From NCBI RefSeq assembly GCF_003598715.1, contig NZ_QZFU01000019.1:124001-188000 (forward strand): a DNA stretch of 64,000 nt, written 5' to 3'. Below, piece by piece: positions 1-9,372 of the stretch. Origin of the DNA: Nocardia panacis. GTDB lineage: Bacteria; Actinomycetota; Actinomycetes; Mycobacteriales; Mycobacteriaceae. Under the pieces are notes generated by a model. It saw nothing but the letters and a program-made list of their open reading frames with translations, ran no database searches and was not told where the DNA came from. The first letter of the stretch is position 1, and every line of letters begins with the position of its first letter. The translations under genes were made by a program, and so were the position numbers.

Positions 1-85
1 TCTCGGCGGAGTGTGCGTCTAGCACGGCCCGCATGCCGCGGGCGCGGTCGTCCCCGCAGACGACGACCGCGCCCGCCTCCGCCAC
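1..85 (-). CDS. Partial ORF at the left edge, unknown product
   Basis: A reading frame opens with GTG at position 85 and runs off the left edge. It reads as a short hydrophobic strand (AVVVCGDDRARGM) followed by a likely helix. An in-frame stop lies two codons upstream of the GTG, so the start is bounded. A strand ending in C-G-D-D can occur in nucleotide-binding folds such as TrkA-N, but 28 residues are too few to name a family. No clear Shine-Dalgarno sequence is seen. It could be a chance frame in GC-rich DNA. Confidence 0.28.
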   Translation of the reverse strand, partial: MAEAGAVVVCGDDRARGMRAVLDAHSAE

Positions 86-219
86 GGACTACCACCCGCG
101 CTGTCCACTCAAACCTGCTGTGCCGCAATCCTTCCCGGCTTCCCGCCGGGGCGGCCGCAGGTGCGTCACTTCGCGGAGCAAACCCAGGGTCCCGTCTGGA
201 GTCCTCTCCGAGAAAGGGG

Positions 220-624
220 CTAGTCGGTCACCTCGGCGCCCGGTGGATAGCACCACTGCGCCCGAACGGCCTCGCCGAAACTGCCCTTCTCGTCCACGGC
301 GACCGGCGTGACACGACCATCCGCCCCGACCAGCCAGGTCAGCACCTCCTCCACGGCGGGTCTATCGCCGCGCCCCCAGAACGTCGACCTGACCCGCCAC
401 CCCGCTCCGGGCAGTGCGGCCACCACCTGATCGGTGCGCTCGAGACGTGTGAAATCGGCGAATTCGGTGACCGGACGCCGGATCCCGGTCTCGGTGTCCA
501 CGACGAGCGCCGCCCCGGTCCCGGCCTCCCACCCGTCCACCTCCAATGTTCGACCGTTCAGGGCATCCGTCCCGTTGAAGACGGCCACCCAACCCGTCGG
601 GGTGAACTTCCGAATGCTCGACAT
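220..624 (-). CDS. Hypothetical protein, 134 aa
   Basis: I do not recognise the family. The ATG at 624 (MSSIRKFTPTGW) is preferred over an ATG 14 codons upstream because the extra residues are basic and low in information. The protein is soluble and mildly acidic, with several Trp residues, no signal peptide and no membrane segment. It looks like a small beta-rich fold, with alternating hydrophobic strands around GWVAVFNG, AALVVDTE and VEEVLTWLV. It lies just downstream of the cobE-like gene on the same strand (gap 52 bp) and could be the last gene of that transcription unit. Codon usage matches the neighbours. Confidence 0.6.
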   Translation of the reverse strand: MSSIRKFTPTGWVAVFNGTDALNGRTLEVDGWEAGTGAALVVDTETGIRRPVTEFADFTRLERTDQVVAALPGAGWRVRSTFWGRGDRPAVEEVLTWLVGADGRVTPVAVDEKGSFGEAVRAQWCYPPGAEVTD

Positions 625-676
625 ACCAACATCGTCCCTCCAGCTCTCGCGACGCCCTAGCCACATGCGGGAAGAC

Positions 677-1174
677 TCAGTGCGCGCTCGGAATCCCCTG
701 TGCCACAGCCACCGTCACATACCCGACAATTCGCTTCGGCGTGAGCAGGCGACCGCCTGCGAGCCGCGCGGCGGCTTCGGCGACGCTGGGCGTGCCGACC
801 CGACCGAGCGTCGCCGCCGAGGGCGCGTCGACCTCGACCCGCGCCAGTTCGGTGGCGGAGTAGGTGAGCACCGGCACACCCAACTGAGCTGCGGCGCAAC
901 GCAGTCCCGGTTCGGTTGCCCGATGGTCCAGTGTTGCGAGACAGTTGATCACGCTGTCGCCCACCACCTCTCGAACCGCACCGATAATTCGTTCGGCCGA
1001 GGCGCCCGGCCGGAATCCGATACCCACCGCGACCGGCTCGCCGAAGGTCTTGCCGAGGCATGGCTCCGGATCGGAGTGGCCCCGTTCGGATGTTGTTCGC
1101 GTGCGACAGGGGACCATCGGATCTACGCGACCGAGGCGCAGGCCCGGTCCGGATTCCACGGCCGGATCAGGCAT
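677..1174 (-). CDS. cobE: CobE/CbiG C-terminal-domain protein (cobalamin biosynthesis)
   Basis: The core from about residue 48 onward (VAVGIGFRPGAS, LATLDHRATEPGL, VPVLTYSA, TPSVAEAAA) matches the small CobE/CbiG C-terminal domain found with corrin-ring genes. CbiG opens the delta-lactone of cobalt-precorrin-5A in the anaerobic route; CobE is its stand-alone counterpart in aerobic gene sets, with an unsettled role. Only this domain is present here. The first 47 residues look unconserved, so a later start is possible. The ATG at 1174 overlaps the end of cobB by 8 bp, which suggests translational coupling within the cobO-cobB-cobE order. The family call is fairly firm; the exact start is not. 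Confidence 0.75.
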   Translation of the reverse strand: MPDPAVESGPGLRLGRVDPMVPCRTRTTSERGHSDPEPCLGKTFGEPVAVGIGFRPGASAERIIGAVREVVGDSVINCLATLDHRATEPGLRCAAAQLGVPVLTYSATELARVEVDAPSAATLGRVGTPSVAEAAARLAGGRLLTPKRIVGYVTVAVAQGIPSAH

Positions 1175-2591
1175 TGACGTCGGTGGCGTACGCGGCCGAC
1201 TCGGCGACGAAACGAGCTATGGCGGAAGGATTTCCAGCCGGATGGGTATGCAGATACGAGGCATGCACCCGCCCGACGAGCACACCTTCGCGTACGGCGG
1301 CGGTTTCGGTCCGCCACCCCCAAGCGGGCGAATTCGACCCCGACGCCGTCAGCGTCGTGCGATGGAACTCATGGCCGCGCACCCGCTCACCCGCACGCCA
1401 GAGCACAGAATCCGCCAATGCCACCGCATCCCGATACCCGAGGGTCAACCTCGGCCCGAATTCGGCGGCAGCGTCCACGACACCGGCCATCGGATACCCA
1501 TCCAGCGTGCGCGCTAGATACAGCAATCCGGCACACTCGGCATGAATCGGCAGACCGCCGCGAGCCGCCGCCGCGACCCGATCCAACAGTCCGGAATTGG
1601 CGGCCAACTCCGCCGCATGCTCCTCCGGGAAACCACCCGGCAGCACAAGACCCGCAGTACCGTCCGGCAATTCGTCGTGCAGCGGATCGAATACCACCAC
1701 CTCGGCCCCGGCGGCGGCGAGCAGCTCGCGATGCTCGGCATATCCGAAGGTAAAGGCGGCGCCGCCCGCCACGGCAACCACCGGACCAGCGGAACCTACT
1801 GCGTTGGAAGCGAATTCCACCGCATCGCTCGAGCGACCCGCCGATCTGGCCAAGACTGTCGCCGGATCCCATTCGGGGCCGTCGCCGATCGGTGCGGCCA
1901 TGGCAGCTATCGCGCCCAGATCGAGGTGGGCGGCAACGAGATCCGTCATCGCCGCCACGGCCGCGGCCGCTGCGGCGCCGTGCTCGACCGCGGGAATCAG
2001 TCCGAGATGCCGGGCGGGAACTTCCAAGTCGGACAGTCGCGGCAGCGACCCGAGCACCGGCAGACCCACCCGGTCGCACGCGGAGCGCAGGACCCGCTCA
2101 TGGCGTTGGCTGCCGACTCGGTTCAGGATGACCCCGCCGAGCCGAACCGAGGTGTCGAAGGTGGCGAAGCCGTGCAGCAGGGCGGCCAGGCTCTGACTGT
2201 GGCCGCGCGCGTCGACAACCAATACCACCGGCGCACCGAGCAATCCGGCGACCTGCGCTGTCGACCCCTCGGCCACCGCGGCCGCCGGTTCGTCGCCGAT
2301 GCGTCCGTCGAACAGGCCCATGACGCCCTCGACCACGGCCAGATCGCATCCGCGCGCACCGTGGCGAGCCAGCGGGGCCACCAGATCCGCGCCGACCAGC
2401 ACCGGGTCGAGATTGCGGCCGGGGCGACCTGCGGCCAGTCCGTGGTAGCCGGGATCGATGTAGTCGGGGCCGACCTTGAACGGCGCGACCCGGTGACCCG
2501 CGCGACGCAGCGCGCCGATGAGCCCGGTCGCCACCGTCGTCTTGCCGCTGCCCGAGGCGGGCGCGGCCACCACGATCGCCGAAACGCTCAC
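1167..2591 (-). CDS. cobB: Hydrogenobyrinate/cobyrinate a,c-diamide synthase
   Basis: This enzyme amidates the a and c carboxylates of (hydrogeno)byrinic acid using glutamine and ATP. The N-terminal DTBS-like domain carries a P-loop (PASGSGKTTV) and the substrate-loop motif KVGPDYIDPGYH. The C-terminal class I amidotransferase domain has its Cys nucleophile in HAECAGLLYL and a His in SYLHTHPAGNPS. The GTG at 2591, 7 bp after cobO, gives 474 aa; an ATG at 2636 would overlap cobO by 38 bp and add a low-complexity Gly/Ser leader. The orthologue in M. tuberculosis is Rv2848c, also beside cobO. The residual uncertainty is the start codon. Confidence 0.93.
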   Translation of the reverse strand: MSVSAIVVAAPASGSGKTTVATGLIGALRRAGHRVAPFKVGPDYIDPGYHGLAAGRPGRNLDPVLVGADLVAPLARHGARGCDLAVVEGVMGLFDGRIGDEPAAAVAEGSTAQVAGLLGAPVVLVVDARGHSQSLAALLHGFATFDTSVRLGGVILNRVGSQRHERVLRSACDRVGLPVLGSLPRLSDLEVPARHLGLIPAVEHGAAAAAAVAAMTDLVAAHLDLGAIAAMAAPIGDGPEWDPATVLARSAGRSSDAVEFASNAVGSAGPVVAVAGGAAFTFGYAEHRELLAAAGAEVVVFDPLHDELPDGTAGLVLPGGFPEEHAAELAANSGLLDRVAAAARGGLPIHAECAGLLYLARTLDGYPMAGVVDAAAEFGPRLTLGYRDAVALADSVLWRAGERVRGHEFHRTTLTASGSNSPAWGWRTETAAVREGVLVGRVHASYLHTHPAGNPSAIARFVAESAAYATDVNA

Positions 2592-2598
2592 GGCCGCA

Positions 2599-3213
2599 CT
2601 ACCACTCGATCCCCCGCTGCCCCTTGCGGCCCGCATCCATCGGGTGTTTGACCTTCGTCATCTCGGTCACCAGGTCGGCGGCCTCGAGCAGTGCCGAGGG
2701 TGCGTCGCGTCCGGTGATGACCACGTGCTGATTGCCGGGGCGGGCGCGCAGCGTCTCGACCACCTCCTCCACCTCGACCCAACCCCATTTCAGCGGGTAG
2801 GTGAACTCGTCGAGGACATAGAAGCGGTGCTGTTCGGCGGCCAGTCTGCGAGCGATCTCCCGCCAACCCGCCAGCGCGGCGACCGCGTGATCCTCCTCGG
2901 TGCCCGCCTTGCGCGACCAGGACCAGCCCTCACCCATCTTGTGCCATTCGACCGACCCGCCCGCGCCGGTTCGCTCGTGCACCTCGCCGAGCGCGCGGAA
3001 AGCCGCTTCCTCCCCCACCTTCCACTTCGCGCTCTTGACGAACTGGAAAACCGCGATATCGAAACCCTGATTCCAGGCCCGCAGCGCCATCCCGAACGCG
3101 GCGGTCGACTTCCCCTTGCCCGGACCGGTGTGCACCGCGAGCACCGGCTGATTGCGGCGCTGCCGCGTGGTCAGCCCATCCTCGGGCACGGTCTCGGGAA
3201 CACCTTTGGGCAT
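2599..3213 (-). CDS. cobO: Corrinoid adenosyltransferase (CobO/BtuR type)
   Basis: CobO transfers the adenosyl group of ATP to the cobalt of cob(I)yrinic acid a,c-diamide, which makes the upper ligand of the cofactor. The 204-residue length is normal for the family. A P-loop-like motif (HTGPGKGKSTAAFG) lies near residues 28-41. Further family signatures are the VFQFVKSAKWKVGE stretch, FYVLDEFTYPLKWGW (Walker B region) and VVITGRDAP. It sits between the chelatase gene (25 bp upstream) and cobB (7 bp downstream) in one tight unit, the same order as Rv2850c-Rv2849c-Rv2848c. Confidence 0.95.
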   Translation of the reverse strand: MPKGVPETVPEDGLTTRQRRNQPVLAVHTGPGKGKSTAAFGMALRAWNQGFDIAVFQFVKSAKWKVGEEAAFRALGEVHERTGAGGSVEWHKMGEGWSWSRKAGTEEDHAVAALAGWREIARRLAAEQHRFYVLDEFTYPLKWGWVEVEEVVETLRARPGNQHVVITGRDAPSALLEAADLVTEMTKVKHPMDAGRKGQRGIEW

Positions 3214-3238
3214 CAGCGCCCACCACCTTCCACCGAAC

Positions 3239-5260
3239 TCACGCGACCCGGCCCAGCGCCGGACGACCGGGTGCGCCGTCGCGGACCAGATCGGCCACCG
3301 AGGCCCCGGTCAACTCGGTCAACCGCAAATAGTCCGCGCGCAGGGCGCGCGCCAACTCGACGGCCAGACCCAGGCGCACCATGCCGCGCTCGCAGTCCAC
3401 CACGATCGAGGCGACCCCGTCGCGGGCCAGCATTGCGGCGGCCGCCGCCGCGCGCGGCACCGGATCCGCGCCACCGGTGGCGCGACCATCGGTGAGCAGC
3501 ACCAGCATCGGGCGGCGGCGCGGATCGCGCACGCGTTCGCGCAGCACCACCTCGCGCGCCTTCAGCAATCCGGCGGCCAGCGGGGTCTTTCCGCCGGTCC
3601 GCAGGCCGGACAGGCGACGAACCGCGATATCCACCGAGGAGGTCGGCGGCAATACCAACTCCGCCTCCGACCCGCGCACGGTGATCACGGCGACCTTGTC
3701 GCGGCGCTGGTAGGCGTCGCGCAGCAGCGCGACCACCGCGCCGGTCACCGCCGTGAGCCGGTCGCGGGCGGCCATGGAACCGGAGGCGTCGACCACGAAC
3801 AGCACCAGATTGCCTTCGCGCCCTTCGCGATACGCGCCCCGCAGATCCTCGGCCAGCAGTTCCAGCGGACCCCGACGGCGGCCGCGCGCATGCTGATGCG
3901 GCGCGGCGGCGAAGACGGTGCCCAGCAGGTGCAGGCCGCCCGTGGTCTCGGTGCTCGGACGGACCACGCGGCCCTGCCTGGTCTGCGCGCGGGAGCGGCG
4001 GCCCGGCGCGCCCTCCCCCACGCCCGGCACCTCGAAGCGCGGCGGGGCGACCGGAGCCGAAGACGGTGTGCCGCTGTGGCCTTCGCGCGAGCGAGCGCCG
4101 GGGCCGGAAGGCGGGGTGTCCGGGTCGTCGTCGGGACCGTCCGGGTCCTGTTCCGGGGCTTGCGAACTGTCCTGCGCGCCATCGTCATTCGGCCCGTCGG
4201 GCGATTCGCTCGAATCATCCTGCGCCGCAGTGTCCTTCGGCGGCTCCGCGCGCGCGGCCTCCTCGGCCGCGTCCCGCATGGCGTCGTCGAGTTGATCCTC
4301 GCTGATACCCGGCGCGTCGAACGGGTCGCGCCTGCGCCGATGCGGCAGCGCCAGTTCCACCGCGACCCGCACATCCTCCTCGGTCACCCGGTCGCCGCCG
4401 CGCCAGGCGGCGTGCGCGGCAGCCGTGCGCGCCACCACCAGATCCGCGCGCATACCGTCCACATCGAAGGACGCGCACAGCGCGGCGATGCGGCGCAGTT
4501 CGACCTCGTCGAGCACCACCGAGACGAGGCGGTCCCGTGCGGTCAGAATGCGTTCGGCCACTTCGCGATCCGCGCCCGCGTGCCGTTCGGCGAAGGCCGC
4601 GGGATCGGCCTCGTAGTCCAGCCTGGCCCGCACCACGGCCACCCGGACATCCACCTCGCGGGATGCGGCCACATCCACGGTGAGCCCGAAGCGATCGAGC
4701 AACTGCGGGCGCAATTCGCCCTCTTCCGGATTCATGGTGCCGACCAGCACGAAACGCGCCGGATGCGAATGCGAGACGCCATCGCGCTCCACATGCACCC
4801 GGCCCATCGCGGCGGCGTCGAGCAGGACATCGACCAGATGGTCGTGCAGCAGGTTGACCTCATCCACGTACAGCACGCCGTGATGGGCCGCCGCCAGCAG
4901 ACCCGGCCGGAACGCTTGCTCGCCATCGCGCAGCACACGCTCGAGATCCAGCGAGCCGACCACCCGGTCCTCGGTCGCGCCGACCGGCAGTTCGACCAGC
5001 CGGGCCGGTCGCGCCCCGGATTCGTCCACCACCGGCGGCAGCAACTGGGCCAGCGCCCGCACCACTGTCGATTTGGCGGTGCCCTTCTCCCCGCGCACCA
5101 GCACCCCGCCGATACCGGGATGCACCGCGCATAGGATCAGCGCCAATTGCAGCCGTTGCTGGCCGACTACCGCGGAGAAGGGGAATCCGGGCTCGGCCTC
5201 GCCGCGTCGGCCTGCGCGCTGCGCCGATGCCGAGGGCGTCACATCAAGAGAAGCGGGCAC
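3239..5260 (-). CDS. Fused ChlI/ChlD-type AAA+ chelatase subunit (Rv2850c-like)
   Basis: This 673-residue protein joins the two small subunits of a Mg/Co chelatase. Residues 57-65 form a Walker A motif ([10 protein letters not shown]), followed by the ChlI motifs LYVDEVNLL and [23 protein letters not shown] Pro/Asp/Glu-rich linker of about 110 residues follows. The C-terminal von Willebrand A domain begins with the MIDAS motif VDASGSM. With a large subunit such as CobN (not in the window) it would use ATP to drive cobalt insertion. The GTG at 5260 is chosen because a TAGAGT hexamer ends 7 nt upstream, a leaderless arrangement; the ATG at 5320 would place that promoter inside the gene. Gene order supports a cobalamin role rather than chlorophyll. 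Confidence 0.88.
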   Translation of the reverse strand: MPASLDVTPSASAQRAGRRGEAEPGFPFSAVVGQQRLQLALILCAVHPGIGGVLVRGEKGTAKSTVVRALAQLLPPVVDESGARPARLVELPVGATEDRVVGSLDLERVLRDGEQAFRPGLLAAAHHGVLYVDEVNLLHDHLVDVLLDAAAMGRVHVERDGVSHSHPARFVLVGTMNPEEGELRPQLLDRFGLTVDVAASREVDVRVAVVRARLDYEADPAAFAERHAGADREVAERILTARDRLVSVVLDEVELRRIAALCASFDVDGMRADLVVARTAAAHAAWRGGDRVTEEDVRVAVELALPHRRRRDPFDAPGISEDQLDDAMRDAAEEAARAEPPKDTAAQDDSSESPDGPNDDGAQDSSQAPEQDPDGPDDDPDTPPSGPGARSREGHSGTPSSAPVAPPRFEVPGVGEGAPGRRSRAQTRQGRVVRPSTETTGGLHLLGTVFAAAPHQHARGRRRGPLELLAEDLRGAYREGREGNLVLFVVDASGSMAARDRLTAVTGAVVALLRDAYQRRDKVAVITVRGSEAELVLPPTSSVDIAVRRLSGLRTGGKTPLAAGLLKAREVVLRERVRDPRRRPMLVLLTDGRATGGADPVPRAAAAAAMLARDGVASIVVDCERGMVRLGLAVELARALRADYLRLTELTGASVADLVRDGAPGRPALGRVA

Positions 5261-5267
5261 GGACCCC

Positions 5268-5273
5268 ACTCTA
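5268..5273 (-). promoter_or_regulatory. Putative leaderless -10 for the chelatase gene
   Basis: TAGAGT on the minus strand fits the TANNNT -10 pattern. Seven nucleotides separate it from the GTG at 5260, so transcription would begin at or next to the start codon. No good -35 is seen. Confidence 0.45.
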
Positions 5274-5452
5274 TGCGCGCCGCCCACGGCCCTCGACTCC
5301 GCCCCGAACTTGCGCGGCACACGGCTTGCGCCCCGAACGGGCGAACGCCGAAATTGCTCGGCGCGAGGCGAACTCGACTTCGTGCCCGCCGAGTCGAGGA
5401 CCCCGCGCCCTCCGAATCAACAGCCCCGCACTACAAACGAGCGCGGAGAAAC

Positions 5453-5902
5453 TCAGCCCTTGCGCATGGGCACGTGCGCGATGCCGTCCTCGTCGAATTC
5501 CGGCCCGTCGATCTTGAAGCCGTATTTGACGTACATCTCCGACAGGTGACTCTGCGCGTTCAAATGGACGGTGGCCGAACCGACTTCGGCGAGGACGGCC
5601 TGAATGAGCCGGTTGGCGTATCCGTGCCCCCGAAACGGGGTTGCGGTGCACACCCGGCCGATGCGGTAGGTCTTCACCGCGTCCACGCGCTCCTCGAGCA
5701 GCCGCACCGTCGCCACGATCTCGCCCTCGTCATCGAGCCAGAAGTGGCGGGTGCGCGGAGGCAGATCGAGCCCGTCCAACTCCTGGTACGCGCACTTCTG
5801 CTCGACCACGAAGACCTCGACACGCAACTTCAACAGCTGGTAGAGCGTGGCAGTATCGAGATCCTGCGCCCACGACCGTTTGAGAGCAACCGTTGACATC
5901 AT
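5453..5902 (-). CDS. ElaA-like GNAT N-acetyltransferase (Rv2851c-like)
   Basis: A 149-residue single-domain GNAT protein. The acetyl-CoA pyrophosphate-binding loop is visible as VCTATPFRGHGYANRLIQ (Q/R-x-x-G-x-G/A pattern), preceded by the beta strand EIVATVRLLEE. The N-terminal signature LYQLLKLRVEVFVVEQKCAYQELDG is typical of the ElaA branch, as is the C-terminal YVKYGFKIDGPEFDEDGI. The acceptor substrate is unknown. It stands between the chelatase gene and mqo, as in mycobacteria. Two adjacent ATG codons (5902 and 5899) are both possible starts. Confidence 0.88.
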   Translation of the reverse strand: MMSTVALKRSWAQDLDTATLYQLLKLRVEVFVVEQKCAYQELDGLDLPPRTRHFWLDDEGEIVATVRLLEERVDAVKTYRIGRVCTATPFRGHGYANRLIQAVLAEVGSATVHLNAQSHLSEMYVKYGFKIDGPEFDEDGIAHVPMRKG

Positions 5903-5920
5903 CGCGTCTTGGTATCACAC

Positions 5921-7450
5921 CTAGGCGTTCGCCGCGACCCCCATGGGCCTCGGCGTGTTGTCCTTCACACCATTCAGGTTGAGCGCCTTGGTAGTCCAGT
6001 CCCAGACCTCGCGGAACAGCGGCTGATCCTCGGCCAGCTTCACCCCGAGCGAGGGCACCATCTCGCGCAGGTGCGGAGTCCACTGCGCGTACTCGCGTGG
6101 GAAGCAGCGCTTCAGCACATCGAGCATCGCGCTGACGCAGGTGGACGCGCCCGGCGAGGCCCCGAGCAGACCCGCGATACTGCCGTCCTCGGCGGTGATG
6201 ACGGCGGTGCCGAGTTCGAGGACGCCGCCGATTCCCTTGCGCCGGATGATCTGTACCCGCTGGCCCGCCGTGATCAGCTCCCAATCGCGAGCCTCGGCGC
6301 GGGGCACGAACTCCTCCATGGAGTACACCTTGCCCGCCTGCGACTTCATCAGCTCGGTGACGAGGTACTTGACCAGGCCCAGTTCGGTGACGCCTACCCC
6401 GAGCATGGGCGAAATATTGCCCGGCCGAACCGATTTGAACAGATCGGTGTACTTGCCGTCCTTCAGGAACTTGGGGGTCCAGCCCGCGTACGGACCGAAC
6501 AGCAGACCCGGCGTGCCATTGATGACGCGGGTATCCAGGTGCGGCACCGACATGGGCGGCGCGCCGACAGCGGCCTTGCCGTACACCTTGGCCTCGTGCT
6601 GGGCGATCAGATCCGGATTGGTGCAGCGCAGGAACTGGCCGCTCACCGGGAATCCGCCGAAGCCCGCGATCTCCTTGATGCCGGAGCGCTGCAGCAGCGG
6701 CAGCGCCCCGCCACCCGCGCCGACGAAGACGAACTTGGCGGCGATGGTGCGGGTGCGGCGGGTGCGGGTATTGCGCACCTTCACCAGCCAGCTGCCGTCG
6801 GACTGTTTGGTCAGGTTGCGCACCTCGTGCCCGAAGGCCAGATCCGCGCCCGAGGCGCCGAGATAGGCGAGCAGATCCTTGGTGAGCGAGCCGAAGTCGA
6901 TATCGGTGCCGTACTCGGTCCAGTTCAGGGCGACCGGATCGGAGAAGTCGCGACCGCGCGCCATCAGCGGCAGACGGCGGGCGAATTCGTCCGGGCTGTC
7001 GATGTAGCGCATACCTTCGAACAGTGGGTGCCGCGACAGCGCCTCGTAGCGCTTGCGCAGGTAGGACACATCCTCCGCGCCGTGCACGAAGCTGACGTGC
7101 GGAATCGGGTTGATGAACCGCGATGGATCGGCGAGCACGCCATTTTGCACCGCGTAGGCCCAGAACTGCCGCGAGACCTGGAAGCGCTCATTGATATCGA
7201 CGGCCTTGGTGATATCGACCGAGCCGTCCGCCTGCTGCGGGCTGTAGTTGAGCTCGCACAGCGCCGAATGTCCGGTGCCCGCGTTGTTCCAGGGGTCGCT
7301 GCTCTCGGCCGCTGCGGCATCGAGCCGCTCGAACAGGGAGATCGACCAATCCGGCTGCAACTGACGAAGCAGTGCGCCGAGGGTGGCACTCATAATGCCT
7401 GCGCCGATGAGTACTACATCGGTCTTTTCGGTCTGGGCAGCGTTCGGCAC
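5921..7450 (-). CDS. mqo: Malate:quinone oxidoreductase
   Basis: This membrane-associated FAD enzyme oxidises malate to oxaloacetate and passes electrons to quinone, replacing or supplementing malate dehydrogenase in the TCA cycle. The 509-residue protein starts with a Rossmann FAD motif ([15 protein letters not shown], about residues 11-25). The family stretches [34 protein letters not shown] and [16 protein letters not shown] follow, with [16 protein letters not shown] near the C-terminus. The GTG start at 7450 has AAGGAAG upstream. It is divergent from the hydrolase gene and corresponds to Rv2852c. Confidence 0.96.
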   Translation of the reverse strand: MPNAAQTEKTDVVLIGAGIMSATLGALLRQLQPDWSISLFERLDAAAAESSDPWNNAGTGHSALCELNYSPQQADGSVDITKAVDINERFQVSRQFWAYAVQNGVLADPSRFINPIPHVSFVHGAEDVSYLRKRYEALSRHPLFEGMRYIDSPDEFARRLPLMARGRDFSDPVALNWTEYGTDIDFGSLTKDLLAYLGASGADLAFGHEVRNLTKQSDGSWLVKVRNTRTRRTRTIAAKFVFVGAGGGALPLLQRSGIKEIAGFGGFPVSGQFLRCTNPDLIAQHEAKVYGKAAVGAPPMSVPHLDTRVINGTPGLLFGPYAGWTPKFLKDGKYTDLFKSVRPGNISPMLGVGVTELGLVKYLVTELMKSQAGKVYSMEEFVPRAEARDWELITAGQRVQIIRRKGIGGVLELGTAVITAEDGSIAGLLGASPGASTCVSAMLDVLKRCFPREYAQWTPHLREMVPSLGVKLAEDQPLFREVWDWTTKALNLNGVKDNTPRPMGVAANA

Positions 7451-7757
7451 GGGGAGATCGACTTCCTTGTCCTTCTTCGCACACCCGCGGGTGGGCGGGT
7501 CTGCTTGGCACGGTCGCTATGCGGTTATGGGGTGCTCTCGGTGCTGGTCCGGGCGCGGCGGGCGTCGAGCGGTTGGGTTACCCGCCGTTCACCTAAGGCC
7601 AATTGTGCACCTCACCGATGACAACTCCCGCAACGAACCAGCCGAATGTGACATAGATACCTTCGACTGTTTCGCAGATGCCTTCGGCGGGAACCGATCC
7701 GGATACCGCGACATCGGCCCGCTGCGCTCGGTGTCCGCGTCACCTAGATTGGTTACC
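7451..7757. other. Divergent intergenic region, mqo / alpha-beta hydrolase
   Basis: No gene is supported in these 307 bp. The region must hold both promoters. The hydrolase promoter is probably the TAGATT at 7745-7750. No convincing operator or hairpin was found. Confidence 0.5.
7745..7750 (+). promoter_or_regulatory. Putative leaderless -10 for the alpha/beta hydrolase gene
   Basis: TAGATT ends 7 nt before the GTG at 7758, so the transcript would start at the start codon. There is no Shine-Dalgarno sequence in the same interval. Confidence 0.5.
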
Positions 7758-8795
7758 GTGACGAACGAAACCGCCGTCGGCGTGTCGAATATCACCGGCG
7801 AGTCGTGGGTGCCGGATGTGCTGGGCTCCGACTATCAGCAGCGCACCCTGCACCTCGGATCCGATCCGGACGGCGAGGGCGCGGCCGTGGCCACCCTGGT
7901 GCGCCACCTGCCCGAACAATCCACCGAGACCACGGCGGACGCCGTGCTCTACGTGCACGGGTTCACCGACTACTTCTTCCAGGAACATCTGGCCGAGCAT
8001 TTCGCCGCGCGCGGCCACCGGTTCTACGCGCTGGACCTGCGCAAATGTGGACGCTCGCTGCGCGCCGGGCAGACACCGCACTACGTCACCGACCTGGCGT
8101 TCTACGACGCGGAACTGAACGAGGCGCTGCGCATCGTGCGCGCCGAGACCGGGCGGCCGGTGCTGGTGGTCGCGCACTCCACCGGCGGACTGGTGACGCC
8201 GCTGTGGCTGGACCGGCTCCGCGCCGCCGGGGGTATCGACGCCGTGTCCGGGCTGGTGCTCAACAGCCCGTGGTTCGACCTGCAGGGTCCGTCCTACTAC
8301 CGGACCATCGGCACGCCGGTGATCAAGGCGCTCGGGCGTTTCCGCAGTATGGCCCGGCTGCCGGGGGACGACATCAGCACCTACGGCGACAGCCTGCACC
8401 GCAGTGTCGCGGGCGAGTGGGACTACAACCTGGATTGGAAGCCGCTGGCGGGCTTCCCGGTGCACTTCGGCTGGCTGGCGGCGATCCGGGACGGGCATAC
8501 CCAACTGCATCGCGGCCTCGATATCGGGGTGCCCGCGCTCATCCTGCGCTCCCGGATCTCCAAATTCGCCAGTAAGTACGGTCCGGCCGTGGACGTCGCC
8601 GATTCGGTGCTCGATGTGCGCCAGATCCAGCGTTGGGCGGGCTGCCTCGGCGATCGCACCAATATCGTGCCGATCGACGGCGCCCGCCACGACGTGTTCC
8701 TGTCCTCGGAGGGTCCGCTCGCCGAAGCCTTCAGTGAATTGGACAGTTGGCTGGACTGGTTGGCCGGGTTCCGCTCACCAAAGGCTGGTGCGTAG
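7758..8795 (+). CDS. Serine aminopeptidase/lysophospholipase-like alpha/beta hydrolase (Rv2854-like)
   Basis: A 345-residue alpha/beta hydrolase of the Hydrolase_4 (monoacylglycerol lipase-like) type. The oxyanion strand reads VLYVHGFTDYFF (residues 63-74). The nucleophile Ser141 sits in VVAHSTGGLV and a C-terminal His in IDGARHDVFLS; DLRKCGRS after strand 4 is typical. No signal peptide is visible, so it is probably cytosolic, and the substrate is unknown. The GTG at 7758 is chosen over upstream in-frame starts by the leaderless -10 and because the upstream residues look random. Its 3' end overlaps the convergent gene by 21 bp. Confidence 0.87.
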   Translation: MTNETAVGVSNITGESWVPDVLGSDYQQRTLHLGSDPDGEGAAVATLVRHLPEQSTETTADAVLYVHGFTDYFFQEHLAEHFAARGHRFYALDLRKCGRSLRAGQTPHYVTDLAFYDAELNEALRIVRAETGRPVLVVAHSTGGLVTPLWLDRLRAAGGIDAVSGLVLNSPWFDLQGPSYYRTIGTPVIKALGRFRSMARLPGDDISTYGDSLHRSVAGEWDYNLDWKPLAGFPVHFGWLAAIRDGHTQLHRGLDIGVPALILRSRISKFASKYGPAVDVADSVLDVRQIQRWAGCLGDRTNIVPIDGARHDVFLSSEGPLAEAFSELDSWLDWLAGFRSPKAGA

Positions 8796-9338
8796 CACTA
8801 TCTCGGTCGCCAGTTCATTGCCCGCCTCGGTGACCACATTCGAGGCGTCGACGGTGACGGTGCGGAATTCGCCGTAGACACAGCGCGCCGACGCCTCGGC
8901 GACCGCGACGGGCAGCGCCTTGGTGACCAGCACGGTGGTCGGCAGTTCGACCGGGCGGCACGCCGCGTCGACCACCGTGCCCGCGGCGTCCGGGACGGCC
9001 GGATGCCCGCGATCGGCGACCACCAGGCTCACGAATCGGCCCATCGTGCCCGCGGCGACCTGCCAGGCCAGCGTGGCACCCGCTCCTCGGCCCGCCACAT
9101 TGGCCCACGGCACGTTCAACTCGTCCAGGATGGCCACCACCCCGGCGGCATCCAACCCCGCGATCGACTCCACCGCGACGGTCCGCAACTCCGAGTTGTG
9201 CAACCGGGCACATACCGCGTCGTAGATGTCGACCGGGTCACCCGCATCGGGCAGTAGCAGCACCGTGTGCCGAGACTCCGGCCCATCGACCCGCACGGTC
9301 CAACTGCGGTCACCGACCGCGATCCGCCGAGAATTCAT
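8775..9338 (-). CDS. Small alpha/beta-hydrolase-fold protein without a clear catalytic Ser
   Basis: A 187-residue protein beginning at the ATG at 9338 (MNSRRIAVGDRSW). Its layout follows a reduced alpha/beta hydrolase: an N-terminal beta hairpin, HTVLLLPDAGDPVDIYDAV in place of the HG oxyanion region, VPWANVAGRGAGATLAWQVA at the nucleophile elbow, and VSLVVADRG. The elbow reads G-R-G-A-G, so the Ser of GxSxG is replaced by Gly and activity is doubtful. Conserved hydrophobic strands suggest it is still a folded product. It is convergent with the preceding hydrolase, overlapping it by 21 bp. It may be a non-catalytic paralogue. Confidence 0.7.
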   Translation of the reverse strand: MNSRRIAVGDRSWTVRVDGPESRHTVLLLPDAGDPVDIYDAVCARLHNSELRTVAVESIAGLDAAGVVAILDELNVPWANVAGRGAGATLAWQVAAGTMGRFVSLVVADRGHPAVPDAAGTVVDAACRPVELPTTVLVTKALPVAVAEASARCVYGEFRTVTVDASNVVTEAGNELATEIVLRTSLW

Positions 9339-9372
9339 GCCCGCCAACGCTACACGCCACCCAGAGGCGACG

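Noticed and set aside
86..219. Possible cobalamin riboswitch on the minus strand next to the cob genes
   Set aside because: A stretch like GGGAAGCCGG is present, but the diagnostic GGTG...AATCC loop and CCGCCACTG core are missing, and the next downstream gene is outside the window.
7451..7757. PE/PGRS-like gene between mqo and the hydrolase, as at the equivalent place in M. tuberculosis
   Set aside because: The interval is only 307 bp and contains no Gly/Ala-rich coding frame with a plausible start.
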